A stretch of 64,000 bases of DNA, from positions 124,001 through 188,000 of the forward strand of contig NZ_JNWV01000023.1 in assembly GCF_000716535.1 (NCBI RefSeq), read 5' to 3'. Of the stretch, positions 60,523 to 64,000 are shown one piece after another. Every line of letters starts with the position of its first letter. The first letter of the stretch is position 1. The notes under the pieces are model-generated. The model did no database searches, was not told the DNA's origin, and saw nothing but the letters and a program-made list of their open reading frames with translations. Origin of the DNA: Streptomyces flaveolus. Its GTDB lineage: Bacteria; Actinomycetota; Actinomycetes; Streptomycetales; Streptomycetaceae. Both the position numbers and the translations under genes were made by a program.

Positions 60523-61311
60523 ATGACGACCGACTCACCGCCGCCCCTGGAGATCGACACCAGCAGGGCGCATCCCGCGCGGGTCTACGACTGGCTGTTG
60601 GGCGGCAAGGACAACTACCCGGTCGACGAGGCCGTGGGAGAGCGGCTGCCCGCCGAGGCGCGAGACGCGGCGCGGCAGAACCGCCAGTTCATGCACCGAG
60701 CCGCCGCCTGGCTCGCCGGGCAGGGGATCGACCAGTTCCTGGACATCGGCACGGGCATCCCCACCCAGCCCAATCTCCACCAGATCGTCCAGGGGATCGT
60801 GCCGACGGCGAAGGTCGTCTACACCGACAACGACCCGATCGTCCTGCGCCACGCCGAGGCGCTGCTGATCAGCAGCGAGGAAGGTGTCACCGACTACATC
60901 CAGGCCGATGTGCGGGAGCCGGACTCCATCGTCCGGCACGCCCGCCGGATCCTGGACTTCGACCGGCCGATCGCGCTGTCGCTGATCGCGCTGATGCACT
61001 TCGTCACCGACGAGCAGGACGCCCACGGGATAGTCCGCAACCTGGTCGCCACGCTGCCTCCGGGCAGTCACCTGGTGCTGACGCACGCCGCGTCCGACCT
61101 CTATCCGGAACTCGCCGCGCAGGTCACCGCCGAGTACGCCAAGGGCGGCATCCAGCTCGGTTTCCGGTCGCGTCCGGAGGTGGAGCGCTTCTTCGACGGC
61201 CTGGATCTCGTGCCGCCCGGCCTGGTGACCGCCACGGAGTGGGGCGTGTCGGGTACGGACACGGTGCCGGAGGGGAGCGGGATCTACGCGGCGGTGGCCC
61301 GCATTCCCTGA
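60523..61311 (+). CDS. DUF574 SAM-dependent methyltransferase
   Basis: 262 residues from ATG 60523. The DUF574 pattern is exact: TSRAHPARVYDWLLGGKDNY, FLDIGTGIPTQPNLHQIVQG (SAM motif I), VVYTDNDPIVLRHAEAL and SLIALMHFVTDEQDA. The family is amplified in Streptomyces, with roles in small-molecule methylation. It diverges from the kinase operon and stands alone. Substrate unknown. Confidence 0.95.
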   Translation: MTTDSPPPLEIDTSRAHPARVYDWLLGGKDNYPVDEAVGERLPAEARDAARQNRQFMHRAAAWLAGQGIDQFLDIGTGIPTQPNLHQIVQGIVPTAKVVYTDNDPIVLRHAEALLISSEEGVTDYIQADVREPDSIVRHARRILDFDRPIALSLIALMHFVTDEQDAHGIVRNLVATLPPGSHLVLTHAASDLYPELAAQVTAEYAKGGIQLGFRSRPEVERFFDGLDLVPPGLVTATEWGVSGTDTVPEGSGIYAAVARIP

Positions 61312-61437
61312 CTCCGGCCCAGGTCCGGCGGGCTGCGCCTCCCCGCCGCGTCGAGTTGCCTTCGAGTGGGCTCCAGCGTCCACACTGATCGCGACGAGAA
61401 GGCCGGCATCCGTGCCAGGGCAGAACGGCGGCAGCAG

Positions 61438-62244
61438 ATGGCAACGACGAGCGGTGCGGGGCATCCCCTGCCGTACGACACCTACCGTGAGGCGATCGAG
61501 CGGGAGACCCGGCGGTTCGCGGAGGTGGTGCGGGGCGCCGACCCGGCGAGCGCCGTGCCCTCCTGCCCCGACTGGACGCTGGCCGATCTCGTCCGGCACG
61601 TGGGGACGTTGCAGCGCTGGTTCGGCATGCTGTTGAGCCGGCGCGTGCAGGAGCCTCCGCGCGGCCGTGACGTGGAACTGGGGCTCCCGGACGATCCGCG
61701 GGAGTACGCCGACTGGGTGGCGGCCGGGGTGCCCGCGGTGGCGGCCGTACTGCGGGACACGGATCCCGACGCGGCGATGTGGGCGTGGGGGGAAGACCAG
61801 CACGCGCGGTTCTGGGCCCGCCGGATGCTCTGCGAGACGCTGGTCCACCGGGTGGACGCCGAACTCGCCGTCGGCCGGGAGCCGGTCCTCGACCCCGTAC
61901 TGGCGGCGGACTGTGCGGACGAGTTCCTCGTCAACCTGCCCTACGCGGGGCTCTTCGCCCCCGGTGTGACGAAGCTGCGCGGCGACGGCGAGATCGTCGC
62001 GTTCCGGTCCGCGGGTCCCGGTGGCGCGGCCGGCGAGGAGTGGCGGGTACGGCTGGACGCGGACGGCTTCCGGCTGCTGCCGCCGGACGGTGCCGCGTCC
62101 GAGCCGGAGACGGCGGCGGTGCGCGGGGAGGCGGCGGATCTTCTGCTGCTGCTCTTCAGGCGGCGGTCGTACCAGGAGCCGGTCTTCGACGTCTCGGGAG
62201 ACGTCACGGTCCTCGATCGCTGGTTCGCGCACACGGCCTTCTGA
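61438..62244 (+). CDS. Maleylpyruvate isomerase-like mycothiol-dependent protein
   Basis: 268 residues, ATG 61438; the RBS is weak. It has the mycothiol-dependent isomerase N-terminal domain (DinB-like): TYREAIERETRRFAEVVRGA, CPDWTLADLVRHVGTLQRWF and RRMLCETLVHRVDAELAVGR, and a C-terminal MDMPI domain. His in VRHVG and in LVHRVD would bind metal. Members act on mycothiol conjugates or in aromatic catabolism. It lies between a methyltransferase and a phosphatase, with no operon partner certain. Confidence 0.9.
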   Translation: MATTSGAGHPLPYDTYREAIERETRRFAEVVRGADPASAVPSCPDWTLADLVRHVGTLQRWFGMLLSRRVQEPPRGRDVELGLPDDPREYADWVAAGVPAVAAVLRDTDPDAAMWAWGEDQHARFWARRMLCETLVHRVDAELAVGREPVLDPVLAADCADEFLVNLPYAGLFAPGVTKLRGDGEIVAFRSAGPGGAAGEEWRVRLDADGFRLLPPDGAASEPETAAVRGEAADLLLLLFRRRSYQEPVFDVSGDVTVLDRWFAHTAF

Positions 62245-62277
62245 CCCGGTTGCCGCCCGGGGCGCCGCGCGCCGCGC

Positions 62278-63459
62278 TCATCCCGGCGGTGCGGGAAGCG
62301 GCAGCAGCGGTTCGTCGGCCGGGAGGCGGACGGCGAGCGCCGCGATGTCGTCCTGCGGACGGTCGCCGCTGTAGGCCAGCAGGTCCTGGTTGAGCCGTTC
62401 GAGAAGCTCCCGGGGCGGCAGGGAGGACCAGGAACGGAGGCGTTCCAGCAGGGGGTAGAAGGAGCCGGCCGGGTCGCGCGTCTCCGTGATGCCGTCCGTG
62501 TACAGCAGGAGCTGGTCACCGGGGCGGAAGGAGTAGACGTCGACGTGGTACGGCTCCCCCAGCAGCACCCCGAGGTTCAGCGGCGGCGCCGACCGCCCCC
62601 TGTCGAGTTCGCGCACCTCGCCGGAGCGGATGCGGACCGGGGGCGGGTGGCCGCAGTTGACGACGCGGACCAGCGGCTCGCCGAGGGGGATCTCGGCGAA
62701 GACGGCGGTGACGAACCGCTCGCCCACCTCGCTGCCGCCGAGCAGCACGGCCCTGCGGTTCATGCTCGTCTCCACCCGGTCGGCCAGGGCGGGCAGCGCG
62801 GGTTCGTCGTGCGCCGCCTCGCGGAACGCGCCGAGCAGGGCCGCCGCGGTCTCCACCGCGAGCAGCCCCTTGCCCCGGACGTCGCCGATGAGGAGCCGGA
62901 CCCCGTACCGGGTGGGGACGGCCTCGTACAGGTCGCCGCCGATGCGTGCCTCCGCGGCGGCGGACCGGTAGAGACTCTCCAGGTGGAGGCTGCCGATCCG
63001 GTGCGGAACCGGTCGGAGCAGGACCCGCTGGGCGATGTCGGCCACGAAGCGTACGTCGGCCAGTGTGCGCTCGCGGTGGACGCGGTGGGCGGCCAGGATC
63101 ATGCCGAGGACGCCGACCAGGCCGGTGCAGACGTAGGAGGCCACGTAGTGGCGGTCCCACAGATAGCCGACCTCGCGGCCCGCGCAGCACGGGGTACCGG
63201 CCAGGACCCCTTCCAGGACGGCGGCGAACACGGTGGCGCCGCCGACGACGACCGGGCCGTGGGCGAAGGCGGCCACGAGCGGCAGGGCGATCAGCACGAA
63301 GCTGACCGGCCACTCCACGGGTGTCGCGGGTTCCAGCAGCAGAAGGGCCGCGACGTACAGGACGGGTAGCCACCGCATCCATGCCGGAGGGGCCGACAAC
63401 TGCGTCCGCGCACCGGCTCCACCCTCCGGATCCCGACCTGTATGTCCAGGTTTCGGCAT
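62278..63459 (-). CDS. Membrane-bound SpoIIE-type PP2C protein phosphatase
   Basis: 393 residues from ATG 63459 (weak RBS); upstream in-frame starts are less likely. The N-terminus has four hydrophobic segments (MRWLPVLYVAALLLLEP, FVLIALPLVAAFAHGPVVVG, GATVFAAVLEGVLAG, ASYVCTGLVGVLGMILAAH). The PP2C domain (about 165-390) shows EARIGGDLYEAVPTRYG and LLIGDVRGKGLLAVETAAAL, with YTDGITETRD near the end. These phosphatases reverse protein phosphorylation or act on anti-anti-sigma factors. It shares the neighbourhood with the kinase operon. Confidence 0.94.
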   Translation of the reverse strand: MPKPGHTGRDPEGGAGARTQLSAPPAWMRWLPVLYVAALLLLEPATPVEWPVSFVLIALPLVAAFAHGPVVVGGATVFAAVLEGVLAGTPCCAGREVGYLWDRHYVASYVCTGLVGVLGMILAAHRVHRERTLADVRFVADIAQRVLLRPVPHRIGSLHLESLYRSAAAEARIGGDLYEAVPTRYGVRLLIGDVRGKGLLAVETAAALLGAFREAAHDEPALPALADRVETSMNRRAVLLGGSEVGERFVTAVFAEIPLGEPLVRVVNCGHPPPVRIRSGEVRELDRGRSAPPLNLGVLLGEPYHVDVYSFRPGDQLLLYTDGITETRDPAGSFYPLLERLRSWSSLPPRELLERLNQDLLAYSGDRPQDDIAALAVRLPADEPLLPLPAPPG

Positions 63460-63592
63460 ACGTGGTCTTCGCACACGGACTCCTGTCACAGGAACTCGAC
63501 AAGACGTCCAGCCTGGTGCGCGGGGCCACGGCGCGCCGGGATTGCTCCACTCAACGGCATGTTCCGTCACGGGCATTGACTCCAGAGGCGCA

Positions 63593-63625
63593 CATTGGTT
63601 CAGTGGCTCAGCCACTGAACCAATG
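63593..63625. promoter_or_regulatory. Perfect 16-base-arm palindrome, probable GntR operator
   Basis: Arms CATTGGTTCAGTGGCT (63593-63608) and AGCCACTGAACCAATG (63610-63625) match at all 16 bases around a single C. It lies 41 bases upstream of the GntR start (63666) in a stretch richer in A/T than its surroundings, so it probably serves autoregulation and perhaps also control of the divergent PP2C gene. Confidence 0.8.
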
Positions 63626-63665
63626 AACAACTCATCGCAGAACCACTGTGTCGCTGGAGGCCCGG

Positions 63666-64000
63666 GTGGAAGCACTGCCACGCGAGACGATCGTCGACGT
63701 ACTGGAGAGGAGGCTGCGCGAGGACATCCTCGCCGGGCGCCACCCGGCCGGGAGCTATCTGCCGCCCGAGCGTGAACTCGCCGACGGGTTCGGGGTCACC
63801 CGCACCACCCTCAAGCACGCCTTCGGCCGACTGGTGCAATCCGGTCTGCTGGAGACCCGCCATGGGGTGGGGACACGCGTGCGGGACTTCCTGCGCCTGG
63901 GCGGAGCCGATCTGCTGCCCATGCTCGTGCGCCACAGCCCCGACTGGATCGGTGAGATCTTCGAGGTCCGCCGCAGTATCGGTGCGTTGATCGCGGAACG
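63666..64000 (+). CDS. GntR family transcriptional regulator (N-terminal part)
   Basis: The frame opens at GTG 63666 (GGAGG upstream) and runs off the window after 111 codons. The GntR winged helix is clear: IVDVLERRLREDILAGRHPA then LPPERELADGFGVTRTTLKH (about residues 10-70), and the start of an FCD-type effector domain (LVRHSPDWIGEIFEVRRSIG) follows, so the FadR subfamily is likely. Downstream genes are not seen. Confidence 0.9.
   Translation, partial: MEALPRETIVDVLERRLREDILAGRHPAGSYLPPERELADGFGVTRTTLKHAFGRLVQSGLLETRHGVGTRVRDFLRLGGADLLPMLVRHSPDWIGEIFEVRRSIGALIAE

Overview
High-GC DNA (about 70% or more, with strong third-position GC in the real genes), GTG/ATG starts, WhiB, SpoIIE-type PP2C, mycothiol-enzyme-like, DUF574 methyltransferase and FHA/WD40 kinase genes point to a Streptomyces (or very close actinomycete) chromosome. 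The density of regulators, secreted enzymes and decayed genes suggests an accessory region or chromosome arm. No rRNA, tRNA, CRISPR array, intact insertion sequence or origin was seen.

Layout. 0-2.4 kb: a partial AraC-like regulator diverges from a molybdopterin oxidoreductase / FAD-NAD(P) reductase / DUF6510 zinc-ribbon operon. 2.6-7.6 kb: a very large secreted subtilase convergent with a TrmB/LuxR-type regulator. 7.9-12.2 kb: DUF6461, SUKH-4 and unknown proteins, an immunity-like set without a toxin. 12.4-16 kb: eroded genes (SDR, amine oxidase, alpha/beta hydrolase) around an intact MFS-TusA pair. 16-20.4 kb: a 1,362-residue GH2 enzyme with three discoidin domains and several upstream regulatory dyads. 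20.4-27.3 kb: a fumarase remnant, an MFS pump and an epimerase-like protein sharing an inverted-duplicate promoter region, two LysR regulators, an EamA remnant, and a SnoaL/quinone-reductase pair.

28.1-36.1 kb is the most coherent metabolic block: DUF2000 protein + ThDP 2-keto acid decarboxylase, a divergent PucR regulator, a second DUF2000-like protein, and a three-subunit molybdenum aldehyde oxidase/xanthine dehydrogenase. The decarboxylase would give an aldehyde and the oxidase would turn it into a carboxylic acid. A MoxR ATPase / VWA metallopeptidase-like / unknown operon follows, convergent with the oxidase.

40.6-54.7 kb: CbrC, DoxX, a secreted phosphodiester glycosidase-metallophosphoesterase, WhiB, two alpha/beta hydrolases with an AraC and a PucR regulator, a DUF6355 secreted peptide, a peroxiredoxin remnant, an acetyltransferase and a secreted ThuA-ricin protein. 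54.8-60.3 kb: a tight operon for a small unknown protein, a kinase-TPR-WD40 giant and an FHA kinase. 60.5-64 kb: a DUF574 methyltransferase, a mycothiol-dependent isomerase-like protein, a membrane PP2C phosphatase and a partial GntR regulator behind a perfect 16-bp-arm palindrome.

A recurrent theme is gene decay: at least six recognisable remnants with deletions or frameshifts lie between intact genes. All family assignments were made by reading the translations; no database search was run.
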